Below are positions 27,222-34,893 of a stretch of DNA of 64,000 bases, piece after piece. The stretch is from Sherwoodlollariibacterium sp049275655 (GTDB taxonomy: Bacteria > Omnitrophota > Gorgyraeia > Gygaellales > Profunditerraquicolaceae): positions 1 through 64,000 of the forward strand of contig JBASUY010000042.1 of NCBI GenBank assembly GCA_049275655.1, written 5' to 3'. Made by a program: the position numbers and the translations under genes. The notes beneath the pieces are model-generated. The model did not search any database and had not been told where the DNA came from. It saw only the letters and a program-made list of their open reading frames with translations. How positions within the stretch are numbered: position 1 is the stretch's first letter; the number at the start of each line of letters is the position of its first letter.

Positions 27222-27962
27222 ATGAAAGAGATTTTGAGTAAGGTGGATGAGGCTCAAGCAAAGATAAACGCATTGCGTCCCTTTAGCAATGAGATGAATC
27301 ATCAGATAAAGGAGTATTTTCGTATTGGGCTTACCTACTCAAGTAACGCGTTAGAGGGGAACTCTCTGACCATATCGGAAACAAAAGTGGTTATAGAGGA
27401 TGGGCTTACCATTGCCGGAAAGCCGCTTAAAGATCATTATGAGGCCACGGGGCATAGTGATGCGTTTGATCACATGTATGCGCTTGCCACCGGGAAGACA
27501 ATAACGGAAGAAGACATCAAGAAGTTGCACGCGCTCTTTTATCACCGCATCAAGGAAGAAGATGCCGGTGTGTATAGAAATCTTCAAGTGATTATCTCCG
27601 GCTCTAAGTATCCTTTGCCTACGCCTGAGGCATTGCAGGGGTTAATGCAGAAATTTATAAAAAGTTTGTCTAGGCTGAAGAAAGATAATCATCCAGTTTC
27701 GTATGCCGCTAGACTCCATAAAGAGTTTGTGTTTATTCATCCGTTTGTTGATGGCAATGGGCGAGTCGCCAGACTTTTAATGAACGTCGCGCTTATGCAG
27801 GCAGGATACATTATTGCGATCATACCGCCACTCAAACGCTCTGAATATATCAGCGCTCTTGAAAAAGCGCATAAAAATGATACGGATTTTATTAAGCTGA
27901 TAGCGTCATGCGTCTATGAGACTCAGAATGACCTACTGCGCATGGCTAATGGGAAAAGTTAA
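27222..27962 (+). CDS. Fic family protein (AMPylase-like), probable toxin or effector
   Basis: 246 aa. The catalytic motif HPFVDGNGRVARLLMN (near residues 180-195) is a full HxFx(D/E)GNGRxxR, so nucleotidyl-transfer activity is expected. The N-terminal helix has SNALEG, matching the inhibitory (S/T)xxxE(G/N) motif of self-inhibited class II Fic proteins. GGAGG precedes the ATG. The pairing with a DUF6088 regulator under a palindromic promoter suggests a toxin-antitoxin or defence unit; this is inference, and no target can be named. Confidence 0.9.
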   Translation: MKEILSKVDEAQAKINALRPFSNEMNHQIKEYFRIGLTYSSNALEGNSLTISETKVVIEDGLTIAGKPLKDHYEATGHSDAFDHMYALATGKTITEEDIKKLHALFYHRIKEEDAGVYRNLQVIISGSKYPLPTPEALQGLMQKFIKSLSRLKKDNHPVSYAARLHKEFVFIHPFVDGNGRVARLLMNVALMQAGYIIAIIPPLKRSEYISALEKAHKNDTDFIKLIASCVYETQNDLLRMANGKS

Positions 27963-27973
27963 TGTAATTTTAG

Positions 27974-28153
27974 AGGGGAATAAGACAGGGCTATGAAGGT
28001 GGGATTGAGAAGCTAAAGATCTCGTATGTCATTCTTGGGTATATTCATGGTGGTTACGGCATTCAGAAAACAAAAGAGACAACGTATGTTAATTGTTAGG
28101 TCTTAAACGAAGATTATGATGTGGTCAATCAGCCGATAGTGATTGATGTATAA
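27974..28153 (+). pseudogene. Decayed coding remnant
   Basis: One frame reads GYEGGIEKLKISYVILGYIHGG and on to a TAG at 28097, then VLNEDYDVVNQPIVIDV to a TAA at 28151. The protein-like composition and aligned frame on both sides of the TAG suggest a gene remnant with a nonsense mutation. No family recognised. Confidence 0.35.
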
Positions 28154-28157
28154 ATAG

Positions 28158-28583
28158 GTGGTTGCTGTGGATGAGAAAGTAAATCAGGAATATCCTTATT
28201 ATGTTTATTATCTTCATGAAAATGGCACGACCGAAGATGAAAAATATTTTAAAAAAGAAGAAGACGCTATTTTATATGCAAAAGAGATCATGCGAGCCGA
28301 TTCTTCAGGAATTGGTTTAATAGACTGGAAAGAGCAATTAAGTTATTTAGAGGATATGTTAGGGATACCTATTAGTTGTGAAAGAGAAGAGTTTTTAGTT
28401 CATCTTTACGGCATAGGAGTTGATGAAGAATTTATGAAAGAGAAGGTAGCAGAGTATGGGATAAATTCATATCCCGGGAATTGTTCTGTTATTAAAGGGT
28501 CTTCTTCTGTCCTTGGCTATAAGTGGTATATGGATTTTAATTTTAAATACGGCCTACATTATATTTTAATTGAGCATATTTAA
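28158..28583 (+). CDS. Hypothetical protein
   Basis: 141 aa, not recognised. It starts at GTG 28158 with only a weak AGGTGG-like site; a second GTG at 28167 is also possible. Composition is acidic and aromatic-rich (YPYYVYYLHENG at the start, YKWYMDFNFKYGLHYILIEHI at the end). No signal peptide or membrane span. It lies in the accessory island between the Fic pair and the Mrr gene. Typical intergenic AT-rich sequence follows (28584-28700). Confidence 0.6.
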   Translation: MVAVDEKVNQEYPYYVYYLHENGTTEDEKYFKKEEDAILYAKEIMRADSSGIGLIDWKEQLSYLEDMLGIPISCEREEFLVHLYGIGVDEEFMKEKVAEYGINSYPGNCSVIKGSSSVLGYKWYMDFNFKYGLHYILIEHI

Positions 28584-28707
28584 TTGAAGGAGAGATACCA
28601 TATTAGAAAGATAACATTACTAGAATAGAAACATTTAATTATTGGGTTTAAGTTATAATTTAGTTAAGAGCGATAAAATTGAATAAAAAACATAGGGAGG
28701 GATTAAT

Positions 28708-29622
28708 ATGGCTATACCGAAATATGAAGACATAATGCTTCCATTATTGAAGTTTATTGCTGATGGTAAAGAATATACGAAAAGCGAAGCTATTAATGCG
28801 ATGAAAAATGAGTTTTCTATTTCAGATTCTGAAATGTTGATATTATTGCCGAGTGGACGTGGCAGATTGTTTAATAATCGGGTAGCTTGGGCTAAAACAT
28901 ATATGAAGCAAGCTGGCCTTCTTGAGATTACACAGCGTGGGATATTTCGTATTACACAGCGCGGTAAAGACATTTTATTGAAAGGTCCCGAACGTATTGA
29001 TAAGGAATACCTTGAGCAATTTGAGGAGTTCCAATCTTTTTTAAATAAATCAAGAAATAGAAATGCTATGAAGGAAGATAAAAGTAATGTTTTTGTTGAA
29101 AGTCAAACGCCGGAAGAAATTTTTGAAGTATCGTATAACACCTTAAAACAGGAGTTAGTTAGTGATCTTTTGGATAATATTTTAAAATGTTCACCTAGTT
29201 TTTTTGAAAAATTGGTTTTAGATCTTTTGGTTAAAATGGGGTATGGTGGTTCTATTAAAGACGCGGGTTTAGTCACAGGTAGGCCAGGAGATGAAGGTAT
29301 TGATGGGATAATTAAAGAAGATAAGCTTGGTCTTGATGTGATTTATCTTCAAGCTAAGCGTTGGCAGAATGTTATAGGTAGTCCTGAAATACAGAAGTTT
29401 GTAGGTGCTCTACAAGGGAAGCGTGCCCATAAAGGGATTTTTATTACAACTTCTAAATTTACACAAGAAGCGATAAATTTTGCACAAAAAATAGATAGTA
29501 AAGTTATTTTAATTGATGGAAATAGTTTAGCAGATTTAATGATTGACCATAATGTCGGTGTAACAGTAGTTGATTCATATGAGATTAAAAGGATTGATAT
29601 AGGTTATTTTACTGAAGAGTAA
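28708..29622 (+). CDS. Mrr-type restriction endonuclease (probable type IV, modified-DNA)
   Basis: 304 aa. The N-terminal 85 residues form the Mrr_N winged-helix (YEDIMLPLLKFIADGKEYTKSEAI). The C-terminal half is the Mrr_cat PD-(D/E)xK nuclease, with GRPGDEGIDGII followed by IYLQAKRW, giving the D...QxK motif. KGIFITTSKFTQEAINFA completes the fold. Mrr proteins cut methylated DNA, which fits a defence island. No methyltransferase is nearby, supporting type IV. AGGGAGGG precedes the ATG. Confidence 0.92.
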   Translation: MAIPKYEDIMLPLLKFIADGKEYTKSEAINAMKNEFSISDSEMLILLPSGRGRLFNNRVAWAKTYMKQAGLLEITQRGIFRITQRGKDILLKGPERIDKEYLEQFEEFQSFLNKSRNRNAMKEDKSNVFVESQTPEEIFEVSYNTLKQELVSDLLDNILKCSPSFFEKLVLDLLVKMGYGGSIKDAGLVTGRPGDEGIDGIIKEDKLGLDVIYLQAKRWQNVIGSPEIQKFVGALQGKRAHKGIFITTSKFTQEAINFAQKIDSKVILIDGNSLADLMIDHNVGVTVVDSYEIKRIDIGYFTEE

Positions 29623-29631
29623 GTTTGTGTT

Positions 29632-29679
29632 ACTTACGGTTGAACCGTATGTGAGAAATTCTTTACATAAATCGATTTA
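29632..29679 (+). promoter_or_regulatory. Hairpin and palindrome between mrr and miaB
   Basis: Hairpin ACTTACGGT-TGA-ACCGTATGT (29632-29652, 8 of 9 pairs), then a perfect 12-bp palindrome TAAATCGATTTA (29668-29679) four bases before the miaB ATG. The palindrome occupies the place where a ribosome-binding site would be. Confidence 0.45.
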
Positions 29680-29683
29680 ATTT

Positions 29684-31498
29684 ATGAAAGATCAATCAGT
29701 TATAGGTAAAAATGTCTTTATTCGCACTTTTGGGTGTCAAATGAATGTACGGGATAGTGAGGTTATCTGCGGACTCCTTTCTAAAGAGGGCTACAACTTA
29801 ACAAAAGATTTCCGTAATGCGGATATAATTATCCTTAATACCTGTTCAGTACGCAAGCACGCAGAAGACAGGGTTTTTTCCTTAATAGGCGAGTATGCTA
29901 AAGTTAAAGAAGTGCCTCTTAAAGCCAACCGCAAGGGAAAAGTTTTAAATGGTTTTCCTGTAATCGGCATAGTCGGGTGTATGGCAAAGAATTATGAAGG
30001 GGCTATCTTTGGGCGGGCAAAAGAGGTTGATTTTGCGGTTGGCCCGCAGGATATAGATAAGATACCAAGGGTCATTAAGAGGTTGTTGTTTGAAAGGGCT
30101 TCTTATCAAAATAGCCCTCTTTTTGAAAGAAAGGTATGGGAGACAGATGGAGAAGACCGTCCGGATAAGATATACCGGACCGGGTTTTATGAAGATAAGA
30201 AGCACGCTTATATTGTTATCTCTGAGGGGTGTTCTAATTTCTGTTCTTATTGCATCGTCCCTTTTGTAAGGGGGCCGATACGTAACCGTAAATATAAGGA
30301 TATAATAAGAGAGATAAATAAAGCCTTAGAGAAGGGGATTACCTCATTTACCCTTTTAGGCCAGAATGTCAACTCTTATAAGGACGGAAAGATAGATTTT
30401 ATAAAACTCCTTGAGTTGGTAGATAGCCTAAAAGGAGTAAAGAATATTAACTTTATGACCTCTCATCCAAAGGATGCATCTTGTAACCTTTTTAAGGCAA
30501 TCTCTAATCTTAAGCGGCTTGAAAAAACTTTGCATCTTCCTCTTCAGTCAGGTTCAGAGAGGATATTAAAGTTGATGAACAGAGGCTATACGGTTAAAGA
30601 TTATTTGCGCTTAGTTTCAAATTACCGTAAAATAGTAAAAGGAGGGAAGCTTTCTACGGATATTATCGTAGGCTTTCCCACAGAGAGCGAAGAAGATTTC
30701 AAGGATACTATGGATGTATTTAAAAAGGTTTTGTTTAACTCTGCTTATATCTTTAAGTATTCTCCGAGGCCTAAGACAGCAGCGTTTAATATGGTAGATA
30801 CCGTAGAAAAGAAGGAGAAGGAGAGGAGGCATACGTTGATGCTTAATTTATGCAAGAAGATGGTTTTAGCCTTAGCCTTTGTTGCATTTTTTTCTAATGC
30901 TTCTTTTGCTTTAAATATAGATAAGGTTAAGATAAGCTTTTTAAGCGGTAACTACGCAGAAGCAATAAAAGAAGCAGAAATGATAATCGCTCAAGGCCAT
31001 TACTCTTCAGAGCTTTACTATTTTTTAGGCCTAAGTTATTTAAAAAGAGGAGAATACATAAAGGCAAGGGAGAGTTTTAAGGTTGTTGTAGGAAACTTTA
31101 AGGATACAAGGTTTAAAGAAGAGTCAAGGATAGGTATGGCTGATACTTATCTTTTAAGCGCAGATACTTATAATGCAAAAAATATATATAAGAGTATCTT
31201 AGCTGATAACCCTACGACTAAATACATAGGAGAGATTAATCAGCGTTTAAATAATATCCCCGATCTTAAGGCAAGCGGGGTATATTCTGTTCAGGTAGGT
31301 TCATTTGCCAATAAAGATAATGCAAGGAACCTTTTGTATAAGTTAAATAGTTGTGGGTATCCTGCCTATATAGAAGAAGGAGATTCTCCTAACAAGTCAT
31401 ACAAAGTAAGGGTAGGTAGATTATCTAACTTTGAAGAAGCAAAAGCCTTAGAGGATAAGCTCTCTAATGAAGGTTACCCTACTAAAATCTGCCCGTAG
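29684..31498 (+). CDS. miaB: tRNA-2-methylthio-N6-isopentenyladenosine37 synthase MiaB, in-frame with a TPR/SPOR protein
   Basis: Radical-SAM methylthiotransferase that modifies A37 of tRNAs. The N-terminal UPF0004 domain has its three cluster cysteines (FGCQMN, NTCSVR, VGCMAK). The radical SAM motif CSNFCSYC follows, and LPLQSGSERILKLMNRGYT and STDIIVGFPTE are typical. MiaB homology stops near residue 382. The usual C-terminal TRAM domain is missing, and without a stop the frame continues into a signal-peptide-like segment, TPR-like repeats and a SPOR domain (604 aa in all). MiaA follows directly, supporting the tRNA modification role. No clear ribosome-binding site at 29684. It may be a gene fusion by deletion or an assembly error. 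Confidence 0.9.
   Translation: MKDQSVIGKNVFIRTFGCQMNVRDSEVICGLLSKEGYNLTKDFRNADIIILNTCSVRKHAEDRVFSLIGEYAKVKEVPLKANRKGKVLNGFPVIGIVGCMAKNYEGAIFGRAKEVDFAVGPQDIDKIPRVIKRLLFERASYQNSPLFERKVWETDGEDRPDKIYRTGFYEDKKHAYIVISEGCSNFCSYCIVPFVRGPIRNRKYKDIIREINKALEKGITSFTLLGQNVNSYKDGKIDFIKLLELVDSLKGVKNINFMTSHPKDASCNLFKAISNLKRLEKTLHLPLQSGSERILKLMNRGYTVKDYLRLVSNYRKIVKGGKLSTDIIVGFPTESEEDFKDTMDVFKKVLFNSAYIFKYSPRPKTAAFNMVDTVEKKEKERRHTLMLNLCKKMVLALAFVAFFSNASFALNIDKVKISFLSGNYAEAIKEAEMIIAQGHYSSELYYFLGLSYLKRGEYIKARESFKVVVGNFKDTRFKEESRIGMADTYLLSADTYNAKNIYKSILADNPTTKYIGEINQRLNNIPDLKASGVYSVQVGSFANKDNARNLLYKLNSCGYPAYIEEGDSPNKSYKVRVGRLSNFEEAKALEDKLSNEGYPTKICP
30839..31498 (+). CDS. Probable internal start: secreted TPR/SPOR-domain protein
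   Basis: ATG 30839 lies in the miaB frame, 9 nt after a strong AGGAGG (30824-30829). It would give a 219 aa protein beginning MLNLCKKMVLALAFVAFF with a probable cleavage after SNASFA. TPR-like helices follow (SGNYAEAIKEAEMII, YFLGLSYLKRGEYIKARESF), then a C-terminal SPOR domain (YSVQVGSFANKDNARNLLYKL, ending in KVRVGRLSNFEEA). SPOR domains bind denuded peptidoglycan at division sites. The signal peptide argues that this is normally a separate exported protein. Confidence 0.6.
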   Translation: MLNLCKKMVLALAFVAFFSNASFALNIDKVKISFLSGNYAEAIKEAEMIIAQGHYSSELYYFLGLSYLKRGEYIKARESFKVVVGNFKDTRFKEESRIGMADTYLLSADTYNAKNIYKSILADNPTTKYIGEINQRLNNIPDLKASGVYSVQVGSFANKDNARNLLYKLNSCGYPAYIEEGDSPNKSYKVRVGRLSNFEEAKALEDKLSNEGYPTKICP

Positions 31499-32440
31499 AT
31501 GCCTTTTAAGAAGAAGAGAAAAAAAGAGATTATCTTTATACTTGGGCCAACCGGAGTAGGTAAGTCTGAAACTGCCGTTTATTTAGCTAAGATTATAGGC
31601 GCTGAGATTATCTCCTGTGATTCTATGCAGATATATAAGGGATTAAAGATTATCTCTGCGCACCCTAAGGTAGGTTTATTAAAGAGGGTAAAACACCACC
31701 TCTTAGGAGTCATTCCTCTATCAAGCGAATACAACGCATCTTTATTCCGTAAGGACGCCTTAAAAAAGATAAAAGATATCCACAAGAAAGGTAGGATACC
31801 TTTAGTAGTAGGAGGGACAGGGTTGTATTCTTCTATTTTAATTGACGGCATATTTCAATGCAAGGCGCAAGATAAGAGGATAAGGGATAAGTTTTATAGA
31901 ATTGCTTTAAGTAAGGGGAGTAAGTATTTACACGATAGATTAAAAAGAAGAGATCCTTTAGCCGCTAAAAAAATCCATTTTAATGATACAAGAAGAATAG
32001 TCCGGGCGTTAGAGGTCTTTGAGATTACCGGAAAGCCGATTACCCTCTTACAGAGTAAGAGGAGAGGATTAAGAGATAAGTATGATATAAAGGTTTTTTG
32101 CCTGAACATGCCTAAAGACGAACTTTACAATCGTATTAATAACCGGGTAGAAAAGATGTTTAAGAGTGGGCTGGTCAGCGAGGTTAAGGGGGTATTAAAC
32201 AAGAAGTTGAGCAAGACTGTTTCTTCTGTTATCGGGTTAAAGGAGGTTGAGGGTTTCTTAAGAGGAGAATATTCCAAAGATGAGGCAAAAGAAGCTTTAA
32301 AGCTTAATACCCGGCACTATGCTAAGAGGCAGTTGACTTGGTTTAGAAAGGATAAGAGTATTGTCTGGATAAATCTTAGCGCTAATCAAAAGCCTAAAGA
32401 TACAGTAAAACAAATCCTTAGTTATATTGAAAGGCAATAA
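31499..32440 (+). CDS. miaA: tRNA dimethylallyltransferase
   Basis: Adds the isopentenyl group to A37 of tRNA, the step before MiaB. 313 aa. P-loop GPTGVGKSETA (residues 16-26), SCDSMQIYKGL (prenyl-acceptor site region), VVGGTGLY, and the C-terminal TRHYAKRQLTWFRKD block are all present. The ATG follows the previous stop directly and ends overlapping the hflX start by 1 bp (TAATG). The order miaB-miaA-hflX resembles the miaA-hfq-hflX grouping seen elsewhere. Confidence 0.96.
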   Translation: MPFKKKRKKEIIFILGPTGVGKSETAVYLAKIIGAEIISCDSMQIYKGLKIISAHPKVGLLKRVKHHLLGVIPLSSEYNASLFRKDALKKIKDIHKKGRIPLVVGGTGLYSSILIDGIFQCKAQDKRIRDKFYRIALSKGSKYLHDRLKRRDPLAAKKIHFNDTRRIVRALEVFEITGKPITLLQSKRRGLRDKYDIKVFCLNMPKDELYNRINNRVEKMFKSGLVSEVKGVLNKKLSKTVSSVIGLKEVEGFLRGEYSKDEAKEALKLNTRHYAKRQLTWFRKDKSIVWINLSANQKPKDTVKQILSYIERQ

Positions 32441-33699
32441 TGGAGAGAGCGCTCTTAGTAACAATAGACTTTAAGGAGAAAGACGTAAGTTTAAGCATAG
32501 AAGAAGAGGCGCTTGAATTAGAGGGGCTCTCTTTAGCTTGCAATGTAGAGGTTATAGATAACCTTGTTGTTTTTTGCCATAAACCTACCCCGAATTTTCT
32601 CATTGGAAGAGGTAAAGTAGAAGAGATAAGGGTTTTAGCGGATGAGTTAGGGGCTGATGTAATAATCTTAAGCCAAAATTTATCCGGCGCTCAACAGAGG
32701 AACCTTGAGGAGGTATGGAAGAGAAAGACCATAGATAGAAGCCAACTGATTCTTGACATATTTGCCCGGCGCGCAAAGAGCCCCGAAGGAAAGATGCAGG
32801 TAGAGTTAGCTCAACTTGAATACCTTATGCCTCGTTTAATAGGGAAGGGATTGATCCTCTCTCAACAGGCAGCCGGGCTTGGGACGAGCGGCCCGGGGGA
32901 GAAAAAACTTGAGGTTGACCGGCGTAGGATTAGGGATAAGATAAATAAATTAAAAAAAAGCCTTAAGTCAGTAGGGGCACACCGAGCCTTACTGCGTAAA
33001 AAAAGAAAGAATGAATTATTGCCTTTAGTTGTGTTAGTAGGTTATACTAGCGCAGGAAAGTCCACTCTTTTAAATGCGCTTACTAAAGCAGGGCAAGTTG
33101 TCTCAGAGAGGATATTTACTACCTTAGACCCTTTGGCTAAAGGGTTAAAGCTTGCTAATGGCACCCGTATAGTCTTATCTGACACAGTCGGCTTCTTGCG
33201 TGGCCTGCCGCACAACCTTATTGAAGCTTTTAAGGCGACCCTTGAAGAGGTCTCTGAAGCAGACCTATTAATACACGTCTTGGACGCATCTTCGCCGAAT
33301 GCTTATAGTGAACATAATTCAGTAATGAAGGTTTTAAAAGAACTGAACGCAGATACTAAGCCGATAATAACTGCCTTAAATAAGATTGACCTTGTAGATG
33401 ACTTATCGTGGATAAATACCTTATCCTCTGATTTTATTCACCCTGTGGCTATCTCTGCTCAATTAGAGACAAACTTACCTGCATTAATAAAAGAGATAGA
33501 GGCATTGATTCCAATCCAAGCAAGGGAGGTTGATTTATTAATACCGCATACGCGCATGGACCTTTTGGATTTAATATACAAGGAAGGCAGGGTAGATGAG
33601 GTTCAGTATATTCAAAAAGGCGCTAAGGTAAAAGCAAGGGTATCATCTCCTCTCTATGAAAGGCTTATAAGAGTTTTTGGTGTTAAGAATTATAATTAG
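32440..33699 (+). CDS. hflX: GTPase HflX
   Basis: Ribosome-associated GTPase that rescues or splits stalled ribosomes. 419 aa. The N-terminal HflX domain contains FLIGRGKVEEI and the following ELAQLEYLMPRL-IGKG...GPGEKKLE block. The G domain starts at GYTSAGKSTL (G1), then FTTLDP (G2), SDTVGF (G3) and LNKIDL (G4). The C-terminal domain carries IPHTRMDLLDLIYKEG. It starts on the last base of the miaA stop. Confidence 0.95.
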   Translation: MERALLVTIDFKEKDVSLSIEEEALELEGLSLACNVEVIDNLVVFCHKPTPNFLIGRGKVEEIRVLADELGADVIILSQNLSGAQQRNLEEVWKRKTIDRSQLILDIFARRAKSPEGKMQVELAQLEYLMPRLIGKGLILSQQAAGLGTSGPGEKKLEVDRRRIRDKINKLKKSLKSVGAHRALLRKKRKNELLPLVVLVGYTSAGKSTLLNALTKAGQVVSERIFTTLDPLAKGLKLANGTRIVLSDTVGFLRGLPHNLIEAFKATLEEVSEADLLIHVLDASSPNAYSEHNSVMKVLKELNADTKPIITALNKIDLVDDLSWINTLSSDFIHPVAISAQLETNLPALIKEIEALIPIQAREVDLLIPHTRMDLLDLIYKEGRVDEVQYIQKGAKVKARVSSPLYERLIRVFGVKNYN

Positions 33700-33727
33700 T
33701 TTACTTAACAAAAATTATTAATTTTAC

Positions 33728-33756
33728 TTGACAAAATAATTACTTTATGTTATAGT
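33728..33756 (+). promoter_or_regulatory. Promoter of the hspR-like gene
   Basis: TTGACA (33728-33733), 17 bp, TATAGT (33751-33756). Very close to the sigma-70 consensus, about 25 bp before the start at 33783. Confidence 0.8.
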
Positions 33757-33782
33757 CTATTCACAAAATGAAAGGGTAGGCT

Positions 33783-34043
33783 ATGCCATTATTTGATATT
33801 AAGATTAGCCAAGATGAGCCGGTATATGTTATAAGTGTGGTAAGTAAGTTAGTGGGTATTCCGGTTTGGACGCTTCGCCAACTTGATAAAAAAGGCATAG
33901 TTAAGCCAAAAAGAATCGGTAAGAAACATAGGTTTTATTCTTTGAAAGATATTAAAAGATTAGAGTATGTGCATTATTTGATGGTAGAAAAGAAGGTTAA
34001 TATTCACGGGATAAAGATAATAATAGAAAAGGAAGAGGGTTAA
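33783..34043 (+). CDS. MerR-family transcriptional regulator, HspR-like
   Basis: 86 aa winged-helix MerR domain: YVISVVSKLVGIPVWTLRQLDKKGIVKPKR, then RFYSLKDIKRLEYVHYLMVEKKVNIHGIKIII. The spacing and the lack of a ligand domain match HspR, the repressor of dnaK operons. It lies directly before CIRCE-hrcA-grpE-dnaK-dnaJ, which supports that role. It has its own near-consensus promoter. I do not see a clear HAIR box. Other short MerR proteins cannot be fully excluded. Confidence 0.82.
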   Translation: MPLFDIKISQDEPVYVISVVSKLVGIPVWTLRQLDKKGIVKPKRIGKKHRFYSLKDIKRLEYVHYLMVEKKVNIHGIKIIIEKEEG

Positions 34044-34061
34044 TTTTTTTTTACTTAAAGA

Positions 34062-34088
34062 TTAGCACTCTTATTGACAAAGCGCTAA
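34062..34088 (+). promoter_or_regulatory. CIRCE operator (HrcA binding site), one degenerate arm
   Basis: TTAGCACTC (34062-34070), 9-nt spacer, AAGCGCTAA (34080-34088). The left arm is perfect; the right arm matches GAGTGCTAA at 7 of 9. A TTGACA (34074-34079) lies in and just after the spacer, so HrcA would block the promoter, though a good -10 is not obvious. Confidence 0.85.
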
Positions 34089-34155
34089 AATAAATCTTTA
34101 CAAGAAGATAAATTGTGTTAAAATTACCTTTTGTATTAATTTAAAAGAGGCCGTT

Positions 34156-34893
34156 ATGGTAAAGAATGTTGATTATGAATCCAGAAGAAGGTCGGTATTA
34201 AGCGCGACTATAAATAAGTATATTCAAAAGGCATGCCCGGTATCTTCAGAGGATATTGCCAAGGAGTTTGATTTAAGCCCGGCGACTATACGCAATATTT
34301 TTTCTGAATTAGAATCGGCAGGGTACTTAACACATCCCTATACTTCCGGCGGAAGAATCCCTACGGATAAGGGGTATCGCTATTATGTTGATTTTTTAAA
34401 CTCTCAGATGGAGTTGTTGGATGAAGAGAAATCAAGGATTATGCGCGCTTATAACAAGAGTGCTAAAAGGTTAGAGGATGCGCTTGAAGAGACGAGTGAG
34501 TTTATATCTGCTTCCTCCCGTTATACGGGGATAGTTTCTTTTTTAGAGTGGCAGGATAGGTTGCTTTATAAGGGGATAGGCCGTATTTTAGAGCAACCGG
34601 AATTTAAAGACTCTCAAAAGATAAAGTTGTTGATAAATGCTCTTGAGGAGAAGAGGAGGTTGTTAGAAATTATTAACCGTGATTTTAATGATAAGGTTAA
34701 GGTTTATATCGGACAGGAGTTAGGCTCAGATATGGCAGATTGTTCTTTAGTAGTCTCAAGTTACCGCAAAAAAAAGAAGCCGCAGGGTAAGCTCGCAGTG
34801 CTTGGGCCTGCGCGCATGGAGTATGATTATATTATCCCTATGCTTGCGTATATCTCTGATGCTTTAAGCGATTTTCTGGAGAGTATAGAATGA
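34156..34893 (+). CDS. hrcA: Heat-inducible transcription repressor HrcA, short form
   Basis: Represses the chaperone operon through the CIRCE site just upstream. 245 aa against a usual length of about 340. The N-terminal winged-helix is complete (SATIRNIFSELESAGYLTHPYTSGGRIPTDKGYRYYVD), and the C-terminal GKLAVLGPARMEYDYIIPMLAYISDAL matches the family end. The middle runs from SRYTGIVSFLEW straight to GRILEQPEFKD, so roughly 95 residues of the central domain are missing without a frame break. A functional short form is likely. It overlaps grpE by 4 bp. Confidence 0.92.
   Translation: MVKNVDYESRRRSVLSATINKYIQKACPVSSEDIAKEFDLSPATIRNIFSELESAGYLTHPYTSGGRIPTDKGYRYYVDFLNSQMELLDEEKSRIMRAYNKSAKRLEDALEETSEFISASSRYTGIVSFLEWQDRLLYKGIGRILEQPEFKDSQKIKLLINALEEKRRLLEIINRDFNDKVKVYIGQELGSDMADCSLVVSSYRKKKKPQGKLAVLGPARMEYDYIIPMLAYISDALSDFLESIE

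Noticed and set aside
29632..29652. Group II intron domain V
   Set aside because: The hairpin lacks the AGC catalytic triad and the bulge, and no reverse transcriptase is nearby.
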